Assembly (NCBI GenBank): GCA_946886845.1
Contig: CAMPJH010000098.1
Span: 1 to 6,079, forward strand
Length of the DNA stretch: 6,079 nucleotides
Source: an uncultured Sphingomonas sp.
GTDB lineage: Bacteria; Pseudomonadota; Alphaproteobacteria; Sphingomonadales; Sphingomonadaceae
Reading direction: 5' to 3'
A program made the translations under genes and the position numbers. Positions 5,508 to 6,079 of this stretch are shown piece by piece; position 1 is the stretch's first letter, and the number at the start of each line of letters is the position of its first letter. The notes below the pieces were generated by a model. That model did no database searches. It saw nothing but the letters and a program-made list of their open reading frames with translations, and was not told the DNA's origin.

Positions 5508-6079
5508 GCCGAGGCGGCGGTCGCCCAGGGCAGCGGCGGGCAATCACCCTATCGGCTCAAGCCCGACTGGCCGCGGCGGCTGGCTCGCGAGCTGCTGGCT
5601 TTGCTGCTCGGCCTCGCGTTCCTGCTGGCGGCCGGCCTCGCGATCCTCGACACGGCGCCAGGTCACCGCTGGATCGTCGACCGGATTGCCGGGATCGAGA
5701 CCTCTTCGGGCTTGCGCATCAAGATCGGGCGGATCGACGGATCGATCTTCGGCCGGTCGCGGCTGAGGAATGTCGCCGTGTCCGACCAGAAGGGCGTGTT
5801 CTTCTCCTCGCCGGAGATCGAACTCGACTGGATTCCCGGTGCCTGGCTGCGCAACAAATTGTCGATCAACCGCGTCCATGCCGACCGGGCGACGCTGGTC
5901 CGGCTCCCCGACCTCAAGCCCGGCACCCGCGAGGGACCGACCTTGCCCGGCTTCGACATCCGCATCGGCGAATTGTCGATCGACCGCTTCGAGATCGCCC
6001 GCGGAGTCACGGCAAAGCCACGCGTCGGCAGCGTCCGCGGCAGCGCCGATATCCGCTCGGGCCGAGCCAAGGTGACCTT
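5505..6079 (+). CDS. tamB: TamB, inner-membrane-anchored translocation/assembly protein (N-terminal part)
   Basis: The frame is open from the ATG at 5505 to the window edge: 191 full codons plus two bases. Family members usually exceed 1,000 residues, so only the N-terminus is visible. A short polar N-terminus containing DWPRRLARE (21-29) is followed by one membrane anchor (about 30-49). The AsmA/TamB-like start comes next: RWIVDRIAGIE, then IGRIDGSIFGRSRLRNVAVSD (split by me at 74-94) and ELDWIPGAWL (106-115). TamB spans the periplasm as a beta-taco groove linking the inner membrane to TamA and is implicated in outer-membrane protein insertion and phospholipid movement. The order tamA then tamB and the overlapping start are typical of the operon. 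The positively charged RRLAR before the span fits an N-terminus facing the cytoplasm. Assignment rests on these motifs plus the tamA context. Confidence 0.93.
   Translation, partial: MAEAAVAQGSGGQSPYRLKPDWPRRLARELLALLLGLAFLLAAGLAILDTAPGHRWIVDRIAGIETSSGLRIKIGRIDGSIFGRSRLRNVAVSDQKGVFFSSPEIELDWIPGAWLRNKLSINRVHADRATLVRLPDLKPGTREGPTLPGFDIRIGELSIDRFEIARGVTAKPRVGSVRGSADIRSGRAKVT

Noticed and set aside
4939..5547. 202-codon minus-strand open frame opposite the tamA 3' end and tamB start
   Set aside because: It has low-complexity Arg/Ala/Asp composition and is antisense to the conserved TamA barrel; no independent coding signal.

Overview
The window is high-GC bacterial DNA whose gene content (a TamA/TamB pair, and a TIR plus TolB_N-like plus TPR architecture) and GC-rich third codon positions fit an alphaproteobacterium, most likely of the order Sphingomonadales. 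The lineage is an inference from protein flavour; no rRNA or tRNA is present to confirm it.

Left half (1-3133, minus strand): two tandem paralogous genes encode the same unusual architecture. Each has an N-terminal cytoplasmic TIR domain, one transmembrane segment, a domain of the type annotated as TolB N-terminal/FlgO-like (COG5616-type), and a tetratricopeptide (TPR) tail. The upstream copy (3133 to 1232) is complete at 633 residues. The downstream copy starts inside the stop codon of the first (TGATG) and runs off the left edge with 410 codons visible. By hand alignment the TIR domains are about 73% identical and the TolB_N-like domains about 84%, but the TPR regions only about 35%. This suggests a duplicated effector and signalling core joined to a diverging recognition or docking part.

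Centre (3134-3528): a 135-base gap holds a 27-base near-perfect dyad and the G-rich ribosome binding region of the TIR gene. A 69-codon plus-strand gene of unknown function follows, then a 50-base leader.

Right half (3529-6079, plus strand): tamA encodes an outer-membrane Omp85-family barrel with three POTRA domains. The start of tamB, an inner-membrane-anchored AsmA-like periplasm-spanning protein, overlaps the tamA stop (again TGATG). TamA and TamB act together in envelope biogenesis. Their beta-barrel and transport role is core physiology, whereas the TIR pair is probably an accessory signalling or defence module pointing away from them. The most noteworthy content is the translationally coupled membrane TIR pair and the dyad beside it.
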